Source: Monodelphis domestica (lineage: Eukaryota; Chordata; Mammalia; Didelphimorphia; Didelphidae). Taken from it: a DNA stretch of 64,000 nucleotides. Positions 48,401 through 56,480 of the stretch are shown piece after piece. Each line of letters opens with the position of its first letter. The first letter of the stretch is position 1. Under the pieces are notes generated by a model that did no database searches, had not been told where the DNA came from, and was given only the letters and a program-made list of their open reading frames with translations. The stretch lies in the NCBI RefSeq assembly GCF_027887165.1, contig NC_077234.1, positions 197,337,459-197,401,458 on the forward strand, in the 5' to 3' direction. Both the position numbers and the translations under genes were made by a program.

Positions 48401-51400
48401 ACCTTATACCACTGTACTTTAGGTAGATTATTATTTTCATCTTTAAAAATATCCAAATGGGGACACACAATGAAGCCACCGGGTCCTATAGGCAATTTTT
48501 GTATATAATCATTTTGCTCGTTATGACATATTCCAGGATTTTTCTTCAAAATTTCTATCTTGAATTTCTCTTTGTGGCAGTGGGTAGAATTTCTACAATG
48601 AAAATAAAATGGTTGGGTTGAGCCCTTTTCTAAGTGTTATTCACTTTTCCCCAATTTATTATGGATATGTATCACCAGTCCCACCAGTGGACTTGATCTA
48701 GCAGGGAGGGCCCTACTCATCATGCATGGGCAGAAAGAAATTGTGAGGCATCACGTTTTCCTACATATCTGAAAAATAATGCTGTGACTAGCTGGTGGGA
48801 AGATACCATCTTTAGTGATTGGTGAAATAGAGTGCCCCCAGAACTGTAATGCCAGGAACCCCAGGGGTTATTATTATTATTATTATTATCATAGTTCAAA
48901 CAGGTTTGAGCATGTACAGCTGTCATCTACGGATTCCAGTTATTTTGTGCAAAGGGAAAATTTCCAGAAAAGGCAGCATGAAGCTCACTCCAAATCCTTT
49001 GAAACTTTCTTTATGGCAATGACATAAAGAAGCCAGGGTTAGGACAATTATTCTCTAGACCACTTAAGGGGGTTAGTACATTTCATTTAAGTCCTATATT
49101 TTATAAGATCTTCCCCTTTTCTCTAGTTTTTAAATTTTTTTTAGTTACACATAGAAACAATTTTTGACAATTGTCGTCTGACACTTTAGAATTCAGATTT
49201 TCTCCCGCACTATTATCCCCTCACTCAAGGTAGTGAATAGTCTGATATAGGTTATACCCACACTTTCCTATAATTCATATAAAATCTTCCCCTTTTTTAA
49301 GACTGTGTCCTACAGCTTCCCCCCCAAAATTGTGTTGTGATATCAAAGACCTATATTTCAAAGGTATGCCTTTAGTGCACAAAGACAAATAGAAATCAAA
49401 TTATTTCAATCTTCTTTTTAAACAAACATGCTAAAACTTAACCAAAAAAATTGGGGATCAAAATTGTGTTCACTGCTCACTGTTATTCTACATTGGACAA
49501 TTATTTAAAATGTGATTTGGGGGGTTGTGCTGTGTTACTTTGAGAAGGTCCTCAAAAATATGAACATCATTATCAGCAGAAAACAAAACCTCAGACTTAT
49601 TTTAAAAATGGAGGGGGAACATTTTTATGAAAACTCATATCAAAACCCTATCAAAAACCCTAATATCTAGTTGCAGACTATTATAACCTTCCCCATATTT
49701 AGCTGCCTTATGGATTTTCCCATCTGTCCTTCTGCCACTCCATTAGATATGGATATTAGATATCCATTTGCTATTGAGATGACACAAGTACCAAATAAGA
49801 ATATATATATGAATGTGTTTCAGACGAGGGTTCTGCAGTAGATGGAACTTCCTTTTGTTTGTTGTTGTTGATAATAAAAAGCACTGATATTAACCAATTG
49901 TGCATTTATAGTCAGGCCTTTAAAACTATCCTGGACCTCATTTATTGAGAGCTTTCAAAGAAGTGAGAATTTTGAATACCTCAGAAGAAAGATCTTTTTG
50001 AAAGTAGGATAAGATGAATTTTTAATTTCTTATTCATTTTAATTTATGATATATTATTTTATCATATGTTGTGTATAACATGTCTGTTGTATATAAATAT
50101 GTATCATATTCTTCCCATGTACCCATGAATTTTATAATACAGGTTTTTTCCAACTTTTACTTTCTGTCAGAATTAATACTAAGTATCAGTTCCAAGGCAG
50201 GGGAGCAATAAGGGCTAGGTAATAGCTGTCAAATGATTTGCCCAAGGTCCCACAGCTAGGAAGTATCTGGGGCCAGATTTGAACTCGGGACTTCATATCT
50301 CCAGGCCTGGCTCTCTTTCCATTGAGTGACCTAGATTTCCCTAATAAAGTTTTTGATCAAAATGAAGTTTTGCAAAAAAAAAATCTTTACTGGAGTCCAC
50401 CCTGTGTATTATCCATATTGTTAGCATCATTCAGAGGAAAAAAGAAAACAAAAAACTTCTTACCTTTCAACACAGTAATAATATCCTGTATCCTCTGTTG
50501 CAGCTGGAGCAAACCAAAGTATCTCTCTGTATTGGTGAACCCTAGAGTTCTGATCCATTGAAATGAGCGTCTTACCATCACTTCCATACCAAGTTCGATT
50601 ACTGTAAGAGTCAAATGCTCTTTGACCACATTGACGAACATCAAGTTCATCTTCAAAAATAACTAAGATTAGTTGTGCTTCAACCTCCACACAATTATCT
50701 TTTAAAAGATAAAAAGAAAGAACGTACAATAATAAATCATGTCCTTCAAAGTTTACTAAAATTTTAAAAAGCATATTATAACAGGCAAAGTATTGGACTT
50801 AGAATCAGGAACAACTGAATTTGAATGTCACTCAAATGTCTGACACTAAAGGAATCGCTTAACCTCCCTAATCCTCAGTTTCCTCATCTGTAAAGTTAAA
50901 GAATTAGATTTTGTGACCACTAAGGTACCTTCTAGGTCTAAATCTAAATCCTATTCATTAACTTAAAAAAAAAAAAAACACTATTGTCTGAGGACTCTGC
51001 AATAATCATCCAAAAAAAGTTCCTTAAGATGTGGATGAGTGCTTAGTAATCATTTAATCCAAAATCTTCATTTTCTAGATATGGAAATGGAGGTTCAAAA
51101 TAGAAAAGAACACACTCGCATTATTAATTTTCCAGTTAACATATGAGTAAAGTCATTGCTCAATCACAGATTCCTTTGACCTTAAAGATGAAATGATTAC
51201 ACTCCATTACAGACACAGCTTATCAGGATGATTTTAGAAAACCCTGAAGAGAGTTACATGAACTGATACAAAGTGAAATAAGCAGAACCAGAACACTGTA
51301 TACAGTAACAGCAAAAATTTTTGATGAACATTGTGAATGACCTAGTTATTCTCAATAATAGAGTGATCCAAGAAAATCCCAGATTCATGATAAAAAATCT

Positions 51401-53094
51401 TATCCTCCTCCAAAGGAAGAACTGATGGAGGCTGAACAAAGAACAAAACAGACTATATTTCACTTTCTGTCTTTTTTTTCCTTCTCTAGCTCATTTTCTA
51501 GATGAGGAACTAAGAAACAGACTGAAGTGACATGCCCAAAGTCACATAGCTAGTTAGGCTGAATTTGAACTAATGATTATGAGTCTTCCTATTCCAAGCC
51601 CAGTGTTCTATCTACTATACCACCTAAATGCCCTAAGTTGAACGTACAACCCCATAATATTACTTTTCTTAGCCTTTAAAAATCTGTGCATGTTGATCAT
51701 CCTTTTGTTTAAAAAGAATCACCACAAAGGGAAGCAACAAATTGGGAAAAAATCTTTATAACAAAAACCTCTGAGAAAGGTCTAATTACTCAAATTTATA
51801 AGGAGCTAAATCAATTGTACAAAATAATCAAGCCATTCCCCAATTGATAAATGGGCAAGGGACATGAAAAGGAAGGTTTCAGATAAAGAAATCAAAACTA
51901 TCAATAAGCACATGAAAAAGTGTTCTAAATCTCTTATAATCAGAGAAATGCAAATCAAAACAACTCTGAGGTACCACCTCACACCTAGCATATTGGCTAA
52001 CATGACAGCAAAGGAAAGTAATAAATGTTGGAGTGGATATGGTTAAATTGGAACATTAATGCATTGCTGGTGGAGTTGTGAAATGATCCAACCATTCTAG
52101 AAGGCAATTTGGAACTATGCCCAAAGGGCGCTAAAAGATCCAGGCATAGCACTGCTGGGTTTATACACCAAAGAGATAATAAGGAAAAAGACCTGTACAA
52201 GAATATTTATAGCTGTGTTCTTTGTGGTAGCAAAAAAACTGGAAAATGAGAGGATGCCCTCTAATTGGGGAATGGCTGAACAAATTGTGGTATATGTTGG
52301 TGATGGAATATTATTGTGCTCAAAGAAATAATGAACTGGAGGAATTTCATGTGAACTGGAATGACCTCCAGGAAGTGATGCAGAGTGAAAGTTGCAGAAC
52401 CAGGAGAACATTATACACAGAGACTGATACACTGTGGTACAATCGAATGTAATGGACCTCTCTACTAGCAGCAATGAAATGATCGAGGACAATTCGGAGG
52501 GATTTATGAGAAAGAACACTATCCACATTCAGAGGGAGAACTGTGAGAGTAGAAACACAGAAGAAAAACAATTTCTTGACCACATGGGTCGATGGGAATA
52601 TGATTAGGGATGTAGACTCTAAATGATTACCCTAGTTCAAATATCAATAATATGGAAATAGGTCTTGATCCTAGTAGTAGTCTCTCGGTAACCGAGGATG
52701 ACAAAGTTTTGATCAATGACACATGTAAAACCTAGTAGAATTGTGGGTCAACTATGGGAGGGAGTTGGTGGGAGGGGAGGGAAAGAACATGAATCTGGTA
52801 ACCATGGGAAAATATTCTAAATTAACTAATAAAATTAAATTAAAAAATAAAAAGAATCACCACACCATAAAGCAGCTTCATCAACTAATAATTGATTATT
52901 GAATACTTACATGACCAACTTTAACTGAAACATGTTTTTAAAATTAGAGAGAGAATTTTTTGTTTTTGAAACACACATAAAAGTATTTTGCTTTGTTTTT
53001 GATAGAACACACACAAAAAATTATTTAACTTACCAGCTTCAAGAGGAGAAATCAGTAGAATTATGAAGCTAGCATACCAAAACAAATTCATCAT
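37080..53094 (-). CDS. IL1R1: IL1R1 (interleukin-1 receptor type 1), complete coding region, ten exons
   Basis: Complement of join 37080-37483, 40664-40825, 42129-42272, 43268-43419, 45069-45183, 45326-45391, 47169-47331, 48403-48592, 50464-50698, 53034-53094. This sums to 1692 nt, or 563 residues plus stop; human IL1R1 has 569. By family knowledge it is the signalling receptor for IL-1 alpha and beta, acting with IL1RAP at the plasma membrane and recruiting MyD88 through TIR. Seen: signal peptide (1-20), Ig1 (about 21-99), Ig2 (about 100-216), a linker exon, Ig3 (about 239-327), membrane segment (about 334-356), and TIR from residue 376. TIR holds [47 protein letters not shown] and [15 protein letters not shown] and DIFVFK are IL1R1 hallmarks absent from IL1RL2. 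One oddity is LLYRDSC just inside the membrane, where human has LWYRDSC. It runs opposite to IL1RL2, unlike in human. Confidence 0.94.
37640..37790 (+). repeat. L2-like fragment
   Basis: Reads tcaataagcatttgttaagt, gacaccatgctaatcac and cctgccctcaaggaacttac. In the last IL1R1 intron. Confidence 0.5.
37815..38075 (-). repeat. tRNA-headed SINE (antisense)
   Basis: Reads ttccttctccagttcatttt, agatgaggaaactgaggcac and ends ccatccagctgcccta. An L2/MIR-type scrap (cagtgcctggcacatagagg) follows at about 38215-38265. Confidence 0.8.
38934..39178 (-). repeat. tRNA-headed SINE (antisense)
   Basis: Reads tgttcaatcatgtccaactc, ggtttaccatttccttctct and ends ccacttagcttccctg. 38270-38930 holds nothing firm. 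Confidence 0.8.
39440..40270 (+). repeat. CR1/L2-superfamily LINE fragment
   Basis: The end reads gtgattttcctaaagtgaat, cctccaggatcaaatacaaa and cctttacgacttggtccctt, a wording I associate with CR1/L3/L2-type LINEs. Family level is unsure, as is strand relative to the parent element. Confidence 0.45.
40285..40500 (+). repeat. tRNA-headed SINE, old
   Basis: Reads agatttggagtcaggaagat, catctgccaaatgaggatac and agataacacctataaagtgt. A degenerate AGC/AGT triplet tract follows at about 40508-40560. Confidence 0.65.
40664..40825 (-). CDS. IL1R1: IL1R1 exon: N-terminal half of TIR domain
   Basis: 162 nt, acceptor gtttcag, donor gtatgt. Encodes [39 protein letters not shown] and [11 protein letters not shown], almost the human IL1R1 sequence. 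TIR boxes 1 and 2 are intact. Confidence 0.95.
40826..42128. other. IL1R1 intron, no recognised element
   Basis: AT-rich intron between the membrane and first TIR exons, with short TA tracts at about 40997-41014 and 41369-41386. Confidence 0.4.
42129..42272 (-). CDS. IL1R1: IL1R1 exon: transmembrane segment
   Basis: 144 nt. Encodes [17 protein letters not shown] then a hydrophobic run into [17 protein letters not shown], matching human IYKIFKIDIVLWYRDSC. The Trp of the human VLWYR motif is read here as Leu (codon CTA). Confidence 0.93.
42273..43267. other. IL1R1 intron, no recognised element
   Basis: 995 bases. The part at 42480-42840 is less AT-rich than its surroundings, but I could not match it to a repeat or exon. 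Confidence 0.4.
43268..43419 (-). CDS. IL1R1: IL1R1 exon: second half of Ig domain 3
   Basis: 152 nt. Encodes [39 protein letters not shown] and YIALIPP, matching human LITVLNIS, YKHPFTCFAKN and AAYIQLIYP. Acceptor is gaatag, donor gtaagc. Confidence 0.92.
43420..44390. other. IL1R1 intron, left part without recognised element
   Basis: Contains purine-rich stretches at 43850-44180 but no recognisable exon or repeat. Confidence 0.35.
44395..44570 (+). repeat. tRNA-headed SINE, old
   Basis: Reads ccagagtcaggaagacatgg, cctgtgtgacctgaaacaag and gttcctttcagctctatttc. Confidence 0.6.
44688..44834 (-). repeat. Core-type SINE (antisense), partial
   Basis: Reads gacaagggctaggcaattgg, gtcacatagctaggaagtat and ctccaagcttagcactctat. 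Confidence 0.7.
45069..45183 (-). CDS. IL1R1: IL1R1 exon: first half of Ig domain 3
   Basis: 115 nt after acceptor gtttcag, donor gtaagt. Encodes [22 protein letters not shown] and [12 protein letters not shown], aligning with human SQIQLICNVTG and IAYWKWNGSV. Confidence 0.92.
45326..45391 (-). CDS. IL1R1: IL1R1 exon: Ig2-Ig3 linker, acceptor formed by a microsatellite
   Basis: 66 nt. Encodes [20 protein letters not shown] then LG, matching human VIVSPANETMEVDLG. The acceptor ttttaag is the end of a 344-bp TTTA/TTCA repeat, so the whole pyrimidine tract is repeat-made. The next intron is only 142 bp. Confidence 0.88.
45392..45735. repeat. AAAT/GAAT microsatellite abutting an IL1R1 acceptor
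   Basis: About 344 bases of AAAT units with blocks of GAAT and AAAC, read as TTTA/TTCA/TTTG on the IL1R1 strand. It ends at the AG of the 66-nt exon 45326-45391. Reading frames through it give Ile/Phe/Tyr/Leu runs, not proteins. Confidence 0.95.
45736..47168. other. IL1R1 intron, no recognised element
   Basis: Apart from the microsatellite at its right-hand splice end I recognise no repeat or exon here. Confidence 0.35.
47169..47331 (-). CDS. IL1R1: IL1R1 exon: rest of Ig domain 2
   Basis: 163 nt. Encodes [30 protein letters not shown] and KHYNVTRSI, matching human DCKPLLLDNIHF, HRGNYTCHASYTYLG and KQYPITRVI. Donor is ggtaagtg; the exon end at 47169 is the one that keeps frame with the next exon. 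Confidence 0.92.
47917..48116 (-). repeat. Core-type SINE (antisense), well preserved
   Basis: Reads aacccttaccttctgtcttg, gacttgcccagggtcacaca and gagctacccagctgcccc. The best-preserved copy of its family in the window, in an IL1R1 intron in the same sense as the gene. Confidence 0.85.
48403..48592 (-). CDS. IL1R1: IL1R1 exon: start of Ig domain 2
   Basis: 190 nt. Encodes [45 protein letters not shown] and [14 protein letters not shown], matching human NSSYCLRIKI, NLCYNAQ, QKLPVAGDGGLVCP and ENNELPKLQWYK. It ends in phase 0 before a gtaaat donor. Confidence 0.94.
48593..50135. other. IL1R1 intron, no firm element
   Basis: A short run of eight ATT units lies at about 48868-48890. Nothing else recognised. 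Confidence 0.4.
50140..50345 (-). repeat. Core-type SINE (antisense)
   Basis: Reads agaattaatactaagtatca, aataagggctaggtaatagc and tgagtgacctagatttccc, ending about 120 bases from the end of the Ig1 exon. Confidence 0.75.
50464..50698 (-). CDS. IL1R1: IL1R1 exon: Ig domain 1
   Basis: 235 nt. Encodes [45 protein letters not shown] and [10 protein letters not shown]. This aligns with human DKCKEREEKIILV, EIDVRPC, ITWYKDDSKTP, SRIHQHKEKLWFVPA and DSGHYYCVVR. Acceptor is ttaaaag and donor gtaaga. Confidence 0.94.
50775..50950 (+). repeat. SINE/MIR-type element, old
   Basis: Reads aaaggaatcgcttaacctcc and tcctcatctgtaaagttaaa, ending ggtaccttctaggtctaaat. Confidence 0.6.
51213..51470 (+). repeat. 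Old L1 3' fragment
   Basis: Reads acatgaactgatacaaagtg, aaataagcagaaccagaaca and ctcctccaaaggaagaactg. Confidence 0.65.
51478..51640 (-). repeat. tRNA-headed SINE (antisense), partial
   Basis: Reads ttctctagctcattttctag, agtcacatagctagttaggc and ends taccacctaaatgcccta. Confidence 0.7.
51727..52848 (+). repeat. L1 3' fragment with perfect 16-base target duplication
   Basis: 1.1 kb covering the end of ORF2 and the 3' UTR with an A-rich tail, in the first coding intron of IL1R1 and antisense to it. ORF2 pieces such as [16 protein letters not shown] and [17 protein letters not shown] are readable. Flanked by aaaaagaatcaccaca at 51711-51726 and 52849-52864, identical. 5'-truncated. It contains an extra 44-base segment at 52671-52714. 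Confidence 0.88.
52671..52714. other. 44-base segment inserted in an L1 3' UTR, with a hairpin core
   Basis: The other L1 3' UTR copies (29480, 31450, 15960) run straight from the aaataggt-type stretch into the acatgtaaaa stretch. Here 44 bases intervene, bounded by TTGATC at 52665-52670 and 52709-52714, with ctcggtaaccgag at 52683-52695 forming a perfect 6-bp stem around one base. Confidence 0.7.
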
Positions 53095-53100
53095 ACTTTC
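53034..53100 (-). CDS. IL1R1: IL1R1 first coding exon: start codon and signal peptide
   Basis: The exon follows acceptor tttatag, with ATG at 53094-53092 and a second in-frame ATG directly after; both have A at -3. Encodes [14 protein letters not shown] and then SPLEA, a typical hydrophobic signal peptide like human ISSLEA. The six bases 53095-53100 are 5' UTR. Donor is gtaagt. The acceptor before the ATG shows that at least one non-coding exon lies upstream. Confidence 0.9.
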
Positions 53101-54685
53101 CTATAAAGAAAAATAAAGAAAAAATAAGTAAACATTACTGCTTCTGCAAAATTTCTTTTTTAAAAAACAAGTTTTTATTCATTCAATTATTCATTCATTC
53201 TGGGGCTACTGAAAAGAAGGGACTGGTCTTCAAAATGAAACACAATGGGATGAGAAATTCGGGTTAAAGCTTGTTTAAGTATTTATTTATAGCCACAAGT
53301 ACTGAAGAGCCTGATAATAACTGTCTCAATCTTTTAACCACAGTGAAAACTTCATTATTTTATTTTATAATCATTTGAACAGAAATTGAATTTTGGGGGG
53401 TTTTGTTTTCCTGTCTGTAGAATTTAACTCACTTAAGAAGGCAAACTACGTAAGCATTTCAAGCAATTTCTATGCTAATCACTCATATGCTGTTCTGCCA
53501 TTTGAGGCAGATCTCTAAACTGTTCATACAGTTATCCCTTTCCTTGTTTGACTTTCCACATCATGGTTTCAACATATTATGGATTGGCACATTACCTAAT
53601 TGGGAATTTTGAGGGAAGGGTGTTAAAGCTGCAGACAACAGGAAAAGAAGCCAGCAGATGACACAGAAAAGGCTTAGAAACTCAGAAATGCATATTTAAC
53701 CCCAAACTTATAATAAAGGACTATGTAAACCCCATAAAAGGAAAAAAAATAGACTTCTCTGGTGTAAAAGGAGAGCCAAAAACTTTTATGTCCATTTTCC
53801 AAATCACAAGCTCCAGTGTCCCTTAACCATCACTCCCAGCAGAGGTGGAAGGATAATTACTTTGTAAGTCTCATTCAAGACAGATTATGTTAAGGAGCAT
53901 GCATTTAATAAATCTTCAGTTCAGACATTTATTAATTCAGACTAGCCTTCAAGTGATATATGTCAAACTATTGTTTCTACTGAACTTTTTTCCAGTGTAT
54001 CATATTCAGATGATTAAATAAAGCAGCCATTAGTGTAGGATTAACAACTAGCTTACTGTCTTTTGTAGTATATTCTGGCTCTCTGGTTTTATATTAAAAA
54101 AACAATTCTTTTTTTTATTTTTTCCTTCTAGTATCATTTCTAACTTTAATCACTCATAATCCATATTGCATTCTCCCTCCCATGGTATTATAAAATAAAA
54201 TAAACACCCACTGGTTCCCATTACTTCCAAGAGTTAGATCTTTCCAAACTCCAAAGAGTTTAATTGCAAGATAGAAGAGGGTGAGACGTAATTCCCCACA
54301 CAAACATGGAGTGAAAAGGGAAAGCTAAATAAAGAACTAAACTGAGTTTTTAGATAGTTGTTTTATCTAAATTAGCTCAATGACTAAATTCTCACCTTTC
54401 TGAACAAAAGGGACACCAATAAGTCAAACAACTCTGGACTCAATGTATTCATAAGATTATTTGATTTGGGTCAAACACCTGTGATCTAAGTTGTATGGAG
54501 ACCCCCTCTAGGAGCTCTGGCTGGCTATGGACAGTTCCTGTCACTGTGACCATAGGGAATTCAGAGTAGCTAAGAGTCATTTCCTACTCTGATGATTAAA
54601 GGATTCACTTCTGAGATTCTAAAGGCAATGATAATTGGGAATCTCCAGGCTGATCCAACCCCCCAAATCTAACAAACACAGGAGA
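53101..54685. other. IL1R1 5' intron or flank, no recognised element
   Basis: An acceptor just before the first coding exon shows that a non-coding exon lies further right, but I could not pick it out. Confidence 0.4.
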
Positions 54686-54689
54686 AAGA

Positions 54690-54835
54690 ATGCTGACTGG
54701 AGATGCTACCTACATAACCGTGGTCAAGTCACTTATTCTTCTAGGGTCTCAATTTCTGCATCTGAGAAATGAATAGGTTGGACTGCATGGCCTATAAGGT
54801 CTCTTTCAGCTCCATATCTTTGATCTTAGCCTCAG
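54690..54835 (+). repeat. MIR/SINE-type element
   Basis: Reads gtggtcaagtcacttattct, ctgcatctgagaaatgaata and tctttcagctccatatcttt. Confidence 0.55.
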
Positions 54836-54952
54836 AAATAATAATAGTAAAAATACTGAGGAGAATGTAGAATCATGGGTGCCTTCTGGTGTTCAAGGTT
54901 CGTGAAGGATGAGATTTTCAAGAACAAGCAATCCTTCTCCTTCCTAATTAAT

Positions 54953-55125
54953 TCTTATTCAATTGTACTGAGCTTTTGAGACTCCATTTGAGGTCTTCTT
55001 CGCAAAAGTACTAGAGTGGTTTGCCATTTCCTTCCCTAAATCATTTTGTAGATGAGAAACCTGAGGCAAACAACTAACTCTCGGCCCAGCACTCTCTCTA
55101 CCACCCCATCTAGCTGTTCTTCCTA
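54953..55125 (-). repeat. tRNA-headed SINE (antisense), shortened
   Basis: Reads gactccatttgaggtcttct, gagtggtttgccatttcctt and ends accccatctagctgttcttc. Confidence 0.7.
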
Positions 55126-55639
55126 AGATCATTGCTAATGGGAGAATATCCTGGACTGCTCTAAGATGCTAAAACTGCAGTAATAACAAGACTGGTCCAG
55201 CATGGCAAGAATTTGAAGATCAAAGAGCAAATATTCTGGAGCATAGTTTGTCCTATTCCTTGACCCCAGATGCAGCCGACAATGTCTACTGTGGATTTCA
55301 AAGAGAGTTTTTCATTACCTAATAGTTCACTTGTTCCTCTGCTACATGGTACAATGTGTTAGATGCTGGTCACCATTCTTAAGGGTTCTGTTTGTCTGAA
55401 AGAGAGACAATATATACATATGATTTTATTTCATGCAGTCAACATAAAAGTCAAAAAACCCTTGTTTCCCCCCCCCCTTCATTATCCCAGAATGCATACT
55501 TTTAAGTAATCTAGGGTGTTTATTGAAAATGTTTAACTTTTCATCACAAAGTTTATAATTTTATTTGAACAGAGTGATAATAACTTCAAATAATGAATCC
55601 TGAAATCATTGGATTAATACACAAACAAAAGCTCACACA

Positions 55640-56480
55640 AAAAGTGATATAAATCTATGAAACTCCAGACTTGGGAGTTATATGCATAAAGGCTATAGTT
55701 GAAACAATGGGAATAAATTCAGGCCAGAAAGAAAAAAAAAACACTTTGAGCCAGACTAGGAAAGCCCAGGGTAAGGCATTGGGAATAAACATTGAGAGCT
55801 CAGGAAGAGAACGATAGGTCAGTTGAGGTGGAAGAAGCACTTGAAGTTTGCTTTTAAAAATAAGAAAGAGGAGAATATCCCACAGGAGTGATCAACAGTA
55901 TCAAAAGCCACAAAGAAGCCAAGGATGAGGATTGAATCACTAGTGACCTTTAAGAGAACAGTTTTAGCAGAATAAGGGGAAGGAAAGAAATCCTTATTCC
56001 ACTGCACAAGGTCAGAAAGGGAGCATGTGGTAAGAAAGTAAAGGCATCTAGTCTAGCCAACTTTTCCAGAAATTTAGCAATAAGTAAGTGAGAGCTGGTA
56101 TATACATATCAGGAGCAAGGCTATGGTAGAACTATAGGGAAAGCTTGGTGATGCAGTGGATAGAATGCTGGGTCTGGAGTCAGAAATACTCATCTTTCTG
56201 AGTTCAAATCTAGCCTTAGTCTCATACTAGTTGTGTGATTTTGGGTAAGTCCTCACATCATCCTGCTAGCCTCAGTTTTCTCCTCTGTATAATGAGCTGG
56301 AGAAGGAAGGAATATGCCACTCCAGTATCTTTGCCAAGAAAACCCCAAATGGGATTACAAAGGGTTAGTTAGGACTGAAAACAACTGAACAACAAATAGG
56401 GAAGGGCAAAGGAAGAAACAAACATTAAGATCAGGGTGGAAGATATTGGGATATCAGTATAGAAAGAACAAATACCAGGA
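55640..56480 (+). repeat. L2-like LINE fragment split by a SINE
   Basis: Reads gggagttatatgcataaagg, aaaagccacaaagaagccaa and ctagccaacttttccagaaa, in the order I know from L2. A SINE at 56130-56395 interrupts it. Confidence 0.55.
56130..56395 (+). repeat. tRNA-headed SINE, near full length
   Basis: Reads agcttggtgatgcagtggat, gctgggtctggagtcagaaa, tttgccaagaaaacccc and ends gaaaacaactgaacaacaaa. Confidence 0.8.

Noticed and set aside
52115-52583. Open frames of 78 and 137 codons on the - strand
   Set aside because: Antisense shadows of the L1 fragment at 51727-52848.
37080-53094. Calling the - strand gene IL1RL2 or IL1RL1
   Set aside because: The GEGST, DIFVFK and IRWSGDF stretches and the Ig domains fit IL1R1; IL1RL2 is already present on the + strand.
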